Part shown: in pieces, positions 51,501 to 60,018 of the stretch
How the letters are laid out: each line of letters begins with the position of its first letter
Position numbering within the stretch: the first letter of the stretch is position 1
Assembly (NCBI RefSeq): GCF_900110895.1
Contig: NZ_FOIQ01000003.1
Location: 186,001 to 250,000 of the forward strand
Direction of reading: 5' to 3'
Origin: Prevotella aff. ruminicola Tc2-24
GTDB taxonomy: Bacteria; Bacteroidota; Bacteroidia; Bacteroidales; Bacteroidaceae
DNA length: 64,000 bases
The notes under the pieces: model-generated
The model's input: only the letters and a program-made list of their open reading frames with translations
Database searches by the model: none
Told to the model about the DNA's origin: nothing
Translations under genes and position numbers: made by a program

Positions 51501-52991
51501 CACGTTCCTCATCATCAGACGCCAGTTTCCCTGAGAGGGCGTAGCCGATGTATTCTTCAACGACTTCACAAACAACGCCTTTGAAGTCTCCGCAACATCA
51601 CCAGCAAACTCACCCACTTGATAGGTAACCCCACCTGCCGTGAACTCATAGGCCACCGCCAGTACCTGATCTGTCTGCAAACCACCCTTCAACGACACGT
51701 AACCCAACGATTTGTTCACGGTATACTCCGAGGCAGTCAACAGACGGGCACTCGACAGTTTCTCATAGTCCACACCATTCTCAAAACCGGGGATAGCTGC
51801 CAACACGCTGTTTGTTTGATCTATATCACGGGCATCGGCATAGCTATTCACCAGTGTTGCATACTCTGTGTTTCCTGCATTACCTGGCACCGTCTGCCCG
51901 GACAGATTCCAATAGGGATTACTTACCTGTGTATTCTCTCCTAAGTCTGTCAACGCCACGATATGACGGGTATTAGCCGTCGTGCCCGTCTTGTTTGTCA
52001 CCCAGATCTCCACACGGTTGATCTCAATGCCCGTCATCAGGTTCGGCAGGGTCGACATCGCCTGATCGTAATGTTCCCGGAAATAATGTGAGAGGAAGAA
52101 ATGGCGGTTCTCTTCGTAGTCGGACGCATCCAGTTCAAAAGCCGTTGTCTGCGTACCACCTCTCGACGATACACTTTTCGTCGACGATTTCTTTTGCGAA
52201 AGTACCGTCTGTAACTTCAGTCTACCAAACTGCAAATCGGTACGCACGCCAAAAAGACTGCTCGCTCCCTTCACCAACGAGTTGTTCGACGGGAAAGTGA
52301 CATTACCAGCCTCCACTAACTTGATGATTTCATCCTCCTTACCCTCATATTTCAGTTTCAGATTCTGAGTGTCGAAGTCGAATGTCGCATCAGTGTTATA
52401 GTTCAAGTTCATGTTCACCTTGTCTCCCACCATACCATTCACACTCAGATTGATCTTCTCATCGAAATCAAAGCTTGTTGTCTTACGGTTACGGATAGGT
52501 AGCGATGGATTATCGATATTCTTCATCGTCGCACCGAACTTCAGTTCTGCCGTTCCCTGTGTCTTGATGCGTACACCACCTGGACCGAAAATCTTCTCTG
52601 CCGGACCAAGGTCGAAATGCATGTCAGAAAACAAGAACTTATCCTTCCCGCCATTCGCCACGTTTTCCGTGTTTTTCTTTCGGAAAAACTGACGGAGTGC
52701 CCTCTGTTCTACCCACTTCTGATATTCTGCCGGCGTCATCAGTATAGGAGCCGTCAGATAAGAGTCACCCAACTTTGAACCGATATAATAGACATTAGCC
52801 GAGTCATCATACTCGACTGTTTGACGGATATTGTCAGGCCATTTTAAATCGAGGGCCGACGAATCGAGATCGTGCACCAACATGGGGGCCGTGCATTGTA
52901 TGCGCCACCGCGCACGCAACGAGTCTTTTTGCGCATGCGCACATGCGCACGCGAGAACCAATCCCATGACAATTCCTATAATCCGTCTCAT
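45570..52991 (-). CDS. sprA: Gliding motility/type IX secretion outer-membrane protein SprA (Sov)
   Basis: A 2,473-residue protein, the size of SprA, the giant 36-strand barrel that forms the type IX secretion channel. A signal peptide (about 1-21, CAHAQ) is followed by the SprA N-terminal repeats (e.g. the DMHFDLGPAEKIFGPGGVRI region and its TQGTAELKFG continuation) and long stretches of alternating beta strands to the end (LSLKFSLTR, aromatic/basic terminus as in barrels). In other Bacteroidota it exports proteins with C-terminal sorting domains. ATG 52991 is used, because the frame's first codon is a TTG. ruvA lies immediately upstream; an 8-bp inverted pair (53014-53021 with 53048-53055) lies in the gap between them. 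Confidence 0.95.
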   Translation of the reverse strand: MRRIIGIVMGLVLACACAHAQKDSLRARWRIQCTAPMLVHDLDSSALDLKWPDNIRQTVEYDDSANVYYIGSKLGDSYLTAPILMTPAEYQKWVEQRALRQFFRKKNTENVANGGKDKFLFSDMHFDLGPAEKIFGPGGVRIKTQGTAELKFGATMKNIDNPSLPIRNRKTTSFDFDEKINLSVNGMVGDKVNMNLNYNTDATFDFDTQNLKLKYEGKEDEIIKLVEAGNVTFPSNNSLVKGASSLFGVRTDLQFGRLKLQTVLSQKKSSTKSVSSRGGTQTTAFELDASDYEENRHFFLSHYFREHYDQAMSTLPNLMTGIEINRVEIWVTNKTGTTANTRHIVALTDLGENTQVSNPYWNLSGQTVPGNAGNTEYATLVNSYADARDIDQTNSVLAAIPGFENGVDYEKLSSARLLTASEYTVNKSLGYVSLKGGLQTDQVLAVAYEFTAGGVTYQVGEFAGDVAETSKALFVKSLKNTSATPSQGNWRLMMRNVYYLASTVEKSRFRLDIKYQSDTAGVYLTYIPEQQVKRTPLLRLLGCDRLDNNNKTHANGYFDFVEGYTVSDGRVFLPAAEPFGDYLRQRLLREGLSSADAEKYVFSQLYDSTKTVARQNAEKDKYILSGQYKGTSANVISLGAYNVPQGSVVVTAGGIVLHEGSDYSVDYSAGEVTILNQSIIDAGTNVNVSLESNTDYGMQRKTMMGVNWEYDFSRNFQIGGTLMHLSEQALISKVAMGEEPLKNTLWGLSVNWKQESQWLTSVLNKIPFLHVKEPSHISFTGEFAQLVTGTAGGTQDNASYIDDFENTKNYIDVSSPKQWTLSSVPTMFPESVDKTGVTSGMNRALLAWYNVDPIFTRRSSTLTPGHIKSDLEQLSNHYVREVYVKELYPNRDQSTYNGATSTLPVLNLAYYPQERGPYNLTRDLNSDGSMRQPETKWGGMMRRLDTNDFEQANIEYIEFWMLDPFIYTRQQGNESDYSGDLYFNLGEVSEDVLRDGKKFYESGMPVDGSNSYNTTQWGKVPVQATQTYAFATTTGSRRLQDVGFNGLNNDEERSYGAYKEWIDAVSGIITNDSIREAWRNDPAGDDYHYFRGSDFDKERKTILDRYKRINNPQGNSPDTDEQTESYDTSYKTGPDVEDINQDYTLNEYERYYQYKVRISPEILDAYRHGVASADCFITDMRTSSVKLRNGDTTSVNWYQFRIPLTAYERKVGSISGFTSIRFMRMFMTGFQKPIVLRFGSLDLVRGEWRVYKQSLGTSAAEGGVMEVSAVNIEENNDKTPVNYVLPPGISRVTDPSQPQLVENNEQALDIVVKELRQGESKAVYRNTSLDLRHYKRMQMFVHANHLMPDATNLQDNQLAVFIRLGSDYRNNYYEYLIPLQLTPDRSDYSKYSTADRRQVWPETNMLDISLHLFTQLKKQRNLSRSQGTASYSHPFSVYDPDRPGNKVSVLGNPSLGEVKVMMIGVRNISGDVKSGEVWVNELRLSETNNDGGWAASGTMNVQLSDFGTVNMMGRYIGDGFGGLEEGVTQRSTDTQKEYSVTTSLELGKFFPEKAKVSAPLYYSVTKEEVRPRYNPLDSDMRLSDALDAAADRRERDSIENIAVTKTTNSNFALSNFRWGLRTKRHPMPYDPANFSFSYSHSHRYTSGETTVYEKEDQWRSALNYNYSPVYKTWEPFKHLKGKSKWLNFPKAFGINYLPQSIAFNSEITRNYYELQERDMESLDRQRLPLTFSEQFLWNRDFSLRWDFTKNLHFNFQSATRAQIEEPYTPVNKDLYPDHYTAWKDSVRRSIRNWGTPLDYQQQVSASYQLPLNKLPLFDWVNADASYHARYSWVRGTELDDGTSLGNTISSNRNLNINGSFNMETLYNHIPFLKRVNERFRKTGVRNPRSPEKPKLSRRNKKTENDGDYGDHAELASLEDSRNTYQREITLRSDTTLTVAHNRNSRRIVVTARTKDGRLYNLRYKTIDPNRIVIKSLDTISLKITISAKPTSENKWWYKSAQSAARVLMMVRSVSVNYRHQYAMLLPGFLPNVGDMFGQRADNVMSPGLDFAFGVMGDGYLDKAMRNDWLLMNDSVATPATVNSSSDLQLRAVLEPLRDLRIDLHASRTDNRARSIQYMYAGTPTTYSGTFNMTTISFKGALAGIGNANSGYRSATFDRFRTLVDDFQQRVQQLYDGAPHTFADVNPYSADVMVPAFLSAYTMGAGKSLAVFPSLMRLLPNWTMHYSGLSKLPWVRDYLKSLTLSHAYKSVYSVGSYASYSSWQEYMDGLGFITDQVTGMQQPSSMYNVSTVSINEAFSPLLGVDATFQNNLTAKLEYRTSRVLSLSMTSIQLNEALSRDWVVGMGYKIQDFNLYGAAGNRKVKRAQSASGKSGKVGYSGSSGKSGVNHDLNLRLDLSYRRQASITRDIASGVSSASSGNTAFKLSFMADYTLSRLLTLTAYYDQQTNTPLLSSNSYPTTTRDFGLSLKFSLTR

Positions 52992-53083
52992 TAATAATGT
53001 TTGCAGCGGACAACAGGACTTCAAAAGGCCCCTATATAATAGCCCTCAAGTCCTGCCGTCAGTTTCAGAATGATTCCCCGAAC

Positions 53084-53707
53084 TTACTTGATCATCTTCA
53101 ATGCCTGCTTCACAACCTGCTCCACAGGAGCATTGGGCTGTTCCTGCATGATGGCGACAACCACCTTCTGACTCGGTGCCGGGGCAAAACCCAACATCGT
53201 GAGTGCACTCACAGCCTCGTCCTTCACCTGACTATTTACCGGTGCAGACACCTGTCCACCCACAGGAATTTCCTCTGCTATGCCCAATGCGACAATCTTA
53301 TCTCTCAGGTCGACGATGATACGCTGGGCCGTTTTCAGACCGATGCCCTTGATACCCTTAATCAATCGTTCATTATTGGTTGAGATTGCATTGCATAGTT
53401 CACTGACACTCAGCGACGAGAGAATCATCCGGGCCGTGTTAGCACCCACCCCACTTACCGAAATGAGTAATAGGAACATCTCTCTTTCTTTCTTGTTCAC
53501 AAAGCCATAAAGTTGATGGGCATCCTCCCTAATAGCCTCATAGACATAGAGTTTCACATCCTTCTTTCCCGTTCCGTCTGCTCGTAACCCTTGGATGGCG
53601 CTGAACGTATTCAACGAGATGTTCAGTCCATAGCCGATTCCGGCAGCCTCCACCGTCGCCAACGCGGGAGTCAGTTCTGTCAGTTCTCCTTTGATATACT
53701 CAATCAT
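53084..53707 (-). CDS. ruvA: Holliday junction branch migration protein RuvA
   Basis: A 207-residue DNA-binding subunit that holds the four-way junction for the RuvB motor. The N-terminal OB fold starts [12 protein letters not shown], two HhH units follow ([17 protein letters not shown] and [16 protein letters not shown]), and the mobile C-terminal domain that contacts RuvB is present ([11 protein letters not shown]). It precedes sprA by 92 bp on the same strand, probably in one transcript. Confidence 0.95.
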   Translation of the reverse strand: MIEYIKGELTELTPALATVEAAGIGYGLNISLNTFSAIQGLRADGTGKKDVKLYVYEAIREDAHQLYGFVNKKEREMFLLLISVSGVGANTARMILSSLSVSELCNAISTNNERLIKGIKGIGLKTAQRIIVDLRDKIVALGIAEEIPVGGQVSAPVNSQVKDEAVSALTMLGFAPAPSQKVVVAIMQEQPNAPVEQVVKQALKMIK

Positions 53708-53831
53708 AGTTCTTACAGTTTTTCATTTTCACCATTCATAAAACGCACAATACTTACAATTTATTGTATTTCGTGTCAGAAACCTTATCAATTATCACAA
53801 AAAGAAAGATTTTAGATATTTTTCCCGTCGT

Positions 53832-53866
53832 TTTGTCACGTATCTCAGTAAAAAAGTGTACTTTTG
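53832..53866 (+). promoter_or_regulatory. Promoter of ddh
   Basis: TTTG (53832-53835), 23 bp, TACTTTTG (53859-53866). The spacing is a little long. It excludes the earliest Met of the ddh frame as start. Confidence 0.55.
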
Positions 53867-53945
53867 CCGCTCGATAGCAATGCCTTCGCCTTGCCCGCGA
53901 AGAACAGCAGTGATGGAACAACCAACAAAAGACATAAAAAAGATT

Positions 53946-54845
53946 ATGAAGAAAATCAGAGCAGCCGTCGTGGGTTACGGCAACATCGGACAGTATGCCC
54001 TCCAGGCACTGGAGACAGCTCCCGACTTCGAGGTAGCAGGTATCGTACGTCGTAACGGTGCGGAGAACAAGCCTGCAGAACTGGCAGACTATGAAGTAGT
54101 GAAGGACATCCGCGAACTGAAGGATGTCGATGTAGCCATCCTTGCCACCCCTACTCGCAGTTGTGAGGAGTATGCGAATCAGATTCTTCCTCTTGGCATC
54201 AACACCGTCGATTCTTTCGACATTCACACGAACATCCGCGGATACCGCGAGCGTCTGATGAAGCTCAACAAAGAGACCAACACTGTCAGTGTCATCGCTG
54301 CCGGATGGGATCCAGGCTCCGACTCTATCGTGCGCACCCTCATGCAGAGTCTTGCGCCAAAGGGACTCAGCTACACGAACTTTGGTCCTGGTATGTCCAT
54401 GGGACACAGCGTCTGCGTCCGCTCGAAGAAAGGCGTGAAGAATGCGCTATCAATGACTATCCCTCTCGGTGAGGGTATCCATCGTCGTATGGTATATGTT
54501 GAACTGGAAGAAGGCGCAAAACTGGAAGATGTGTCTAAAGATATCAAAGCTGATCCCTACTTCGCTTCCGACGAGACTCATGTGTTCCAAGTTGAGAGCG
54601 TCGACGATGTACGCGACATGGGGCATGGTGTAAACCTTGTACGCAAGGGTGTCAGCGGTAAGACACAGAACCAGCGTCTGGAATTCAATATGAGCATCAA
54701 CAATCCTGCCCTTACCGGTCAGGTGCTTGTCAACGTGGCCCGTGCTTCCGTACGCCTGCAGCCCGGATGCTATACCATGGTTGAGATTCCAGTCATTGAC
54801 ATGCTCCCCGGCGACCGTGCTGATCTTATCGAACACTTAGTATAA
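53946..54845 (+). CDS. ddh: meso-Diaminopimelate D-dehydrogenase
   Basis: A 299-residue NADPH enzyme that converts tetrahydrodipicolinate and ammonia directly to meso-DAP, a one-step bypass in lysine and peptidoglycan synthesis. The Rossmann motif is VVGYGNIGQYALQ (about 7-19); ATPTRSCEEYA, AAGWDPGSDSI and FGPGMSMGHS are typical of the family. ATG 53946 fits family length; another ATG at 53913 (MEQPTKDIKK) is also after the promoter and cannot be excluded. Confidence 0.93.
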   Translation: MKKIRAAVVGYGNIGQYALQALETAPDFEVAGIVRRNGAENKPAELADYEVVKDIRELKDVDVAILATPTRSCEEYANQILPLGINTVDSFDIHTNIRGYRERLMKLNKETNTVSVIAAGWDPGSDSIVRTLMQSLAPKGLSYTNFGPGMSMGHSVCVRSKKGVKNALSMTIPLGEGIHRRMVYVELEEGAKLEDVSKDIKADPYFASDETHVFQVESVDDVRDMGHGVNLVRKGVSGKTQNQRLEFNMSINNPALTGQVLVNVARASVRLQPGCYTMVEIPVIDMLPGDRADLIEHLV

Positions 54846-54853
54846 ACAGACAC

Positions 54854-54907
54854 AGAAGTACAGAGACACAGAGGAAATAACAAAAACTCTGTCCTCTCTG
54901 TATTTCT
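54854..54907. repeat. Imperfect palindrome between ddh and purN
   Basis: Arm 54854-54873 pairs with 54887-54907 with one mismatch and one bulged base, loop of 13 nt. The arms contain the repeated unit ACAGAG. No T-run follows. It may attenuate or stabilise the ddh transcript or be a dispersed repeat. Confidence 0.55.
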
Positions 54908-54924
54908 ATGTTGAATAGAATGAA

Positions 54925-55491
54925 ATGAATATAGCAATCTTTGTATCAGGCGGCGGGACTAACTGCGAAAACCTGATTAATTATTTTGCTGACAACGAGA
55001 GCGTTCATACCGCTCTCGTTGTCAGCAATAAGCATGATGCCTATGCATTAGCAAGAGCAGAGCGTCTCGGCGTTCCCACAGCCGTTGCCCCCAAGGCCGA
55101 TCTCCACAACCCAGACGTGATGTTACCTTTGCTTCAGAAATACGATATCAGTTTCATCGTACTGGCAGGATGGCTACCGCTCATTCCTGATTTTCTCATC
55201 GACGCCTATCCGCATAGGATTATCAACCTACACCCCGCCCTATTGCCCAAGTATGGCGGGAAGGGTATGTGGGGACATCATGTCCACGAGGCCGTAAAGG
55301 CTGCAGGAGAAACCGAAACAGGCATGACTGTCCATTGGGTAACCCCTGTCTGCGATGCAGGAGAGATTATCGCTCAATACAAGGTTGCCCTCTCCCCCAA
55401 CGACACCGTTGACGACATCGCTGAGAAAGAACACCAACTGGAAATGCAATATTTCCCCAAGGTTGTTGAAGATATACTGAAAAGTCTCTAA
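54925..55491 (+). CDS. purN: Phosphoribosylglycinamide formyltransferase
   Basis: A 188-residue enzyme that adds the C8 formyl group of purines using 10-formyl-THF. Visible are the GAR-binding VSGGGTNCENL loop (8-18), the NLHPALLPKYGGKGMWG segment with the catalytic Asn/His, and TVHWVTPVCDAGEII with the catalytic Asp. Length is normal. Its stop lies inside a 19-bp hairpin shared with the convergent lpd. Confidence 0.94.
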   Translation: MNIAIFVSGGGTNCENLINYFADNESVHTALVVSNKHDAYALARAERLGVPTAVAPKADLHNPDVMLPLLQKYDISFIVLAGWLPLIPDFLIDAYPHRIINLHPALLPKYGGKGMWGHHVHEAVKAAGETETGMTVHWVTPVCDAGEIIAQYKVALSPNDTVDDIAEKEHQLEMQYFPKVVEDILKSL

Positions 55492-55533
55492 ATATTGAAG
55501 TCCGTTACTGCTCTGTAACGGACTTCAATATTT
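55490..55533. terminator. Bidirectional hairpin over the purN and lpd ends
   Basis: Arms 55490-55508 and 55515-55533 pair perfectly over 19 bp with loop TGCTCT. The hairpin overlaps the purN stop and encodes the last nine residues of lpd (ILKSVTEQ and stop). AT-rich ends give a short U-tract on both strands. Confidence 0.8.
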
Positions 55534-56818
55534 CCCCAAGGGTTGGATGAATGTGCACCATGTCGGTAAGTTCGTCGACCGTGGTGTTCTTGCACATGAG
55601 TACCGATGCCTCTTGGACGATATCAGCAGCATGAGCACCATAAGCATGACAACCAAGGATAAGACCTCCTCCCCGCCCCTCCATAGAAGGGGAGACAAAG
55701 AGTTTAAGCATCCCCTCTGTCTCGCCCATCGCAAGAGCCTTACCGTTGGCACGCCAGAACGCCTTCTGGCAGGTATATGCAACACCTTGTTCCTTAAGTT
55801 GATCCTCGGTAGGCCCCACGCAGGCGGCCTCTGGTTCGGTAAAGATGGCAGCGGGCATGATATCGAAGCGGATACCGTCTTTCTTGTCTAAAATATGATT
55901 GACAGCATGGATAGCCTGCATCTCCGCGGCATGAGCAAGCATCTGTCGACCATTCACATCACCGATAGCATAGAGAGGACTTCTCTCGGCTCCTCTCAAC
56001 GCTACACAGAAATTATCATCGACGGGAATGGCACCATTGGGGGCAAGAGTGATGCCAAGGGCTTCCAGATTTAGGCCCTCAGTTCGAGGCTTGCGGCCCG
56101 TAGCCATTAGGATGACATCTGCCGCTATGCGTACTTGCTGTCCCTTCTTGTCTTCAAACACCACCTCTTCATCCACAATCTGTTTCACGGCACACTGCAT
56201 ATGGAAAGTTATGCCACGCTTCTCCAAAGTCTTACGCAGACGCTTCGCTATATCACCATCAAGGGCAGGAAGACATTCCTTCAGATACTCAATGACGGTA
56301 ACCTCAGAACCATAACGCTGAAACACTGAAGCGAACTCCATACCAATGACTCCGGCACCAATGACACAGAGACGTTTGGGGAGGATGCCGAGCCGGAGCA
56401 AACCTGTAGAGTCGACAACTCTGGGACTGTCTGCACCAACAATAGATAGCCATTTTGTTTCGGATCCTGTGGCGATAATGATGTAATCAGCAATAACCAA
56501 ATCACCGTCTCCATAACGAACAGTATGAGCATCGACAAAAGAGACTTTCTCACGGACAAGAGTAATATTCGGATGCGAAAGGATACCCTCCACCCCTTGG
56601 CGGAGTTGAGACACCACCTGAACCATACGTTCACGGGCCTCATCAAACGAGGTACTATGAACAAAGGTCTTCGTGGGGATACAGCCAACATTAAGACAGG
56701 TACCCCCAACCTCTCCAACCTCGAAAATCGTCACCTTCAGTCCCCGTTTGGCCGCATACTCGGCAGCCTTGTAACCACCCGGTCCTGCGCCAATAACGAT
56801 CAAATCTGTCTTTTTCAT
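55505..56818 (-). CDS. lpdA: Dihydrolipoyl dehydrogenase
   Basis: A 437-residue flavoenzyme reoxidising the lipoyl arm of GcvH (L-protein). FAD site VIGAGPGGYKAAEYA (7-21), redox pair in GGTCLNVGCIPTK (about C41/C46), NAD site VIGAGVIGMEFASVF and the C-terminal HIHPTLGEIL with the catalytic His-Glu. It is the last gene of the gcv operon, 13 bp after gcvPB. ATG 56818 chosen over a GTG one codon earlier. Confidence 0.95.
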   Translation of the reverse strand: MKKTDLIVIGAGPGGYKAAEYAAKRGLKVTIFEVGEVGGTCLNVGCIPTKTFVHSTSFDEARERMVQVVSQLRQGVEGILSHPNITLVREKVSFVDAHTVRYGDGDLVIADYIIIATGSETKWLSIVGADSPRVVDSTGLLRLGILPKRLCVIGAGVIGMEFASVFQRYGSEVTVIEYLKECLPALDGDIAKRLRKTLEKRGITFHMQCAVKQIVDEEVVFEDKKGQQVRIAADVILMATGRKPRTEGLNLEALGITLAPNGAIPVDDNFCVALRGAERSPLYAIGDVNGRQMLAHAAEMQAIHAVNHILDKKDGIRFDIMPAAIFTEPEAACVGPTEDQLKEQGVAYTCQKAFWRANGKALAMGETEGMLKLFVSPSMEGRGGGLILGCHAYGAHAADIVQEASVLMCKNTTVDELTDMVHIHPTLGEILKSVTEQ

Positions 56819-56831
56819 CACACATTGAACA

Positions 56832-58238
56832 TTAGGCTTCTGACTTGAGTTGACGATAGGTCACAACAGGATGTTTAGCAGCGAGCACATCGTCAGCCCT
56901 TCCAATAGGTGTTGTATGAGGAGCAGATTTCACCTTCTCGGGACTGACTTTCGCCTCCTCTGCTATCTTGCGCATCACGGCAATGAAGCCATCGAGTGTT
57001 TCACGCGACTCGTTCTCTGTCGGCTCAATCATCAGGCTCTCATGGAAAAGCAACGGAAAATAGATTGTCGGAGCATGATAGCCGTAGTCGAGCAGACGTT
57101 TCGCCACATCCATCGTTGTCACACCTGTCGTCTTATCCTTCAGACCATCGAACACGAATTCATGACAACACACTGTATCGATGGGCAACTCGTAGACATC
57201 CTTCAGACACGCCTTGATATAGTTGGCATTCAGTGTGGCCAACGGTCCCACCTCCTTTACATGTTCACGACCTAAGGAAAGGATATAGGCATACGCACGC
57301 ATCATAACGCCAAAGTTGCCATGATAAGGCGACACAAAGGGGAAGAATGACTGCAAGCCCTCACGAACACCAACCGGACCACTACCAGGTCCACCGCCAC
57401 CATGAGGAGTAGAGAATGTCTTATGCAGATTAACATGCATCACGTCGAACCCCATATCACCGGGACGACATGCGCCCAACATCGGATTCAAATTTGCCCC
57501 ATCGTAGTACATCAGACCACCACAGTCGTGTATAAGTCTGGCAATCTCCGGGATACGCGTCTCGAAGAGGCCAAGGGTATTAGGATTCGTCATCATCATT
57601 GCAGCAATCTCCGTGCCCTGCTCAGCAACAATACGCTGCAAATCCTCAAAGTCGACCGTTCCATCTGCCCGCGAGCTCACCTCGACGATCTCCAGTCCGC
57701 AGACCGCCGCCGAAGCAGGGTTCGTCCCATGAGCACTATCGGGCACAATGACCTTCTTCCTATCGAAATCACCTCGCGAACGGTGATAGTTATCAATCGT
57801 CATCAGTCCCGTCAGTTCACCATGTGCCCCCGCATAGGGCTTGAAAGTGAAATGAGCCATACCTGTGAGTTCACAGAGCGAGCGCTCCAGCAGACTGACG
57901 ATGGCCTGTGCACCACGCGTAGTCTCCGTGGGCTGTTCAGGATGTATGTTCTGGAACTGCGGCTGTGCGGCTATCTCCTCATTGATTTTCGGGTTATACT
58001 TCATCGTACAGGAGCCGAGAGGATAGAAGCCTGTGTCTACACCAAAGTTATTGTTTGAGAGGTTCGTATAGTGACGAACCACAGTCAACTCATCACACTC
58101 AGGCAGCGCCGCTTCCTTTTGACGACAGAGTTCCTTTGGAATCGTACAGGTCCCGTAATTATTTTTAGGTAGAGAGAAGCCCTTTCGACCTGCCTTTGAT
58201 AGTTCAAAGATCAAATTGCCATATAACTTATTATTCAT
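56832..58238 (-). CDS. gcvPB: Glycine decarboxylase P-protein, subunit 2
   Basis: A 468-residue half of the split P-protein; it carries the PLP lysine in HVNLHKTFSTPHGGGGPGSG and the FYPLGSCTMKYNPK segment. With GcvPA it decarboxylates glycine and passes the aminomethyl group to GcvH. ATG 58238 (MNNKLYGNLIFEL) is chosen; the frame opens earlier with TTG 58292, but the N-terminus from 58238 fits the family. Gap to gcvPA is 65 nt. Confidence 0.94.
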   Translation of the reverse strand: MNNKLYGNLIFELSKAGRKGFSLPKNNYGTCTIPKELCRQKEAALPECDELTVVRHYTNLSNNNFGVDTGFYPLGSCTMKYNPKINEEIAAQPQFQNIHPEQPTETTRGAQAIVSLLERSLCELTGMAHFTFKPYAGAHGELTGLMTIDNYHRSRGDFDRKKVIVPDSAHGTNPASAAVCGLEIVEVSSRADGTVDFEDLQRIVAEQGTEIAAMMMTNPNTLGLFETRIPEIARLIHDCGGLMYYDGANLNPMLGACRPGDMGFDVMHVNLHKTFSTPHGGGGPGSGPVGVREGLQSFFPFVSPYHGNFGVMMRAYAYILSLGREHVKEVGPLATLNANYIKACLKDVYELPIDTVCCHEFVFDGLKDKTTGVTTMDVAKRLLDYGYHAPTIYFPLLFHESLMIEPTENESRETLDGFIAVMRKIAEEAKVSPEKVKSAPHTTPIGRADDVLAAKHPVVTYRQLKSEA

Positions 58239-58303
58239 AATCGTATCATCTGAATCCTTGGCATATGCTTGTCCCTTTTCATGGGGTATCAAATAACCAT
58301 TGC

Positions 58304-59620
58304 CTAGACTATTAATTTCACGAGGTTGTCAATCTCTTCTTTCGTACGTTTTTCCGTAACGGCAAAAAGCAGTCCGTCTTTCAGACGCACACCACCAAGG
58401 ACACCTGCTTCTATAAAACGCTGATAGAGGGTGTCAACATCACCGTCGTACTTCACATAGAACTCATTGAAGAAAGGCTGGTCATAGATCAATTCAAAAC
58501 GTCCCGTCTTCAACAGTTCGTCACAGAGATAGTGTGCACCGGCATAGGATAATTCCGCTGCTTCCTTCAGACCCTGACGCCCCATCAGCGACATATAGAT
58601 CGTCACGAAGAGAGCCATCAGACTCTGGTTGGAACAGATATTCGAGGTGGCCTTTTGCCGCCTGATATGCTGCTCGCGCGCCTGCAATGTCAGCACAAAA
58701 GCACGCTGTCCTCGATCATCTTGTGTCATGCCGACAATACGTCCAGGCATCTTCCGGATGAGTTTCTCCTTACAACACATATAACCCACATAAGGACCAC
58801 CGAACAACATTGGGATGCCCAACGATTGTCCGTCACCGACAGCAATGTCGGCGTCCCACTCTCCCGGAGTTTTCAATACGGCGAGATCAGCAGCAATACT
58901 ATCGACGATAAAGAGTGCTTTCTGCTCATGGCAGGCATCGGCAATCCCCGAGAAATCCTCGACAATACCATAGACGTTTGGCTGCTGTACGATAACACCT
59001 GCCACTCCATCGAGAGTCGAAAGTTGGGAGAAGAGGACAGACCGGTCGGTAACACCGTTCTTCGCGGGAATCGTCACTAGTTCGATGCCTTGATGCAAAG
59101 CATATGTGTCAAGCACCTCGCGCGTCTTGGGGTTCAGAGTAGCCGACACCAGCACCTTGTCCATTTTCTTTCCCGCTGCCACGGCCATCATCATAGCCTC
59201 TGCACAAGCAGTCGTCCCGTCATACATCGAGGCATTCGATACCTCCATACCTGTTAGTTCGGCCATCATCGACTGATACTCGAAGATATAATGGAGCGTA
59301 CCCTGCGAGATCTCCGCTTGATACGGGGTATAGGAGGTCAGAAATTCCGAGCGCTGCAACAAACCAGATATCACCGAAGGGGTATAGTGATCATACACGC
59401 CGAAGCCGGCAAAGCATGTCAGTTGTCTGTTCTGTGAGCCCAACTGTCCGAAGAGCTGTCGCACCTCCATCTCACTCATCGCAGTCGGAATCCGATAGTC
59501 GTCCTTGAAACGGATACTTTCGGGTATTTGGGCGTATAGCGCATCTAGCGACGCCACGCCCACCTTCGACAACATCGTCTGAAGATCGTCCTCCGTATGT
59601 GGAAAATACTTATAGTCCAT
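58304..59620 (-). CDS. gcvPA: Glycine decarboxylase P-protein, subunit 1
   Basis: A 438-residue N-terminal half of the split P-protein, with the family segments SYTPYQAEISQGTLQ-like (here YTPYQAEISQGTLHYIFEYQ), SNASMYDGTTACAEA and QSLGIPMLFGGPYVGYM. It lacks the PLP lysine, which is in GcvPB. The chosen ATG is one base after the gcvH stop; an ATG at 59641 overlapping gcvH is possible. A split P-protein is the arrangement of many Firmicutes and archaea. Confidence 0.94.
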   Translation of the reverse strand: MDYKYFPHTEDDLQTMLSKVGVASLDALYAQIPESIRFKDDYRIPTAMSEMEVRQLFGQLGSQNRQLTCFAGFGVYDHYTPSVISGLLQRSEFLTSYTPYQAEISQGTLHYIFEYQSMMAELTGMEVSNASMYDGTTACAEAMMMAVAAGKKMDKVLVSATLNPKTREVLDTYALHQGIELVTIPAKNGVTDRSVLFSQLSTLDGVAGVIVQQPNVYGIVEDFSGIADACHEQKALFIVDSIAADLAVLKTPGEWDADIAVGDGQSLGIPMLFGGPYVGYMCCKEKLIRKMPGRIVGMTQDDRGQRAFVLTLQAREQHIRRQKATSNICSNQSLMALFVTIYMSLMGRQGLKEAAELSYAGAHYLCDELLKTGRFELIYDQPFFNEFYVKYDGDVDTLYQRFIEAGVLGGVRLKDGLLFAVTEKRTKEEIDNLVKLIV

Positions 59621-59621
59621 A

Positions 59622-60002
59622 TTATTTCTGGCAGAATGCATCGTAGGCCTTGGCGTCCATCAGTTTATCCAAATCGGCCTTGTCGCTGAGTTCTACTTTG
59701 ATGATCCAGTTCTCAAAAGCATCCTCATTGATGAGTTCGGGCTGATCATCGAGCATCTCGTTCACCTCTACGACGGTACCACTCACAGGCGAAATCAGAT
59801 CACTAGCTGCCTTCACACTCTCCACGGCACCAAACTCCTCTCCGGCCGTTACCTCATCGTCCACATCGGGCATATCAACATACACCACATTACCTAGCGC
59901 ATTCTGGGCATAGTCTGTAATACCAATGAATCCGAAATCGCCTTCTACTCTTACAAATTCGTGTGACTCCGAGTAGTAGAGTCCTTCAATTACCTTTGCC
60001 AT
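59622..60002 (-). CDS. gcvH: Glycine cleavage system H protein
   Basis: A 126-residue carrier protein whose lipoylated lysine is K64 (GAVESVKAASDLISP). It shuttles the aminomethyl group from P to T protein and is reoxidised by L protein, all encoded in this operon. Length is normal. It starts 16 nt after the gcvT stop. Confidence 0.96.
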   Translation of the reverse strand: MAKVIEGLYYSESHEFVRVEGDFGFIGITDYAQNALGNVVYVDMPDVDDEVTAGEEFGAVESVKAASDLISPVSGTVVEVNEMLDDQPELINEDAFENWIIKVELSDKADLDKLMDAKAYDAFCQK

Positions 60003-60018
60003 AATATATATTTCCTTA

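Noticed and set aside
53014..53055. CAGGACTT/AAGTCCTG inverted pair between ruvA and sprA
   Set aside because: An 8-bp stem with a 26-nt loop is weak; no promoter or T-run supports a regulatory role.
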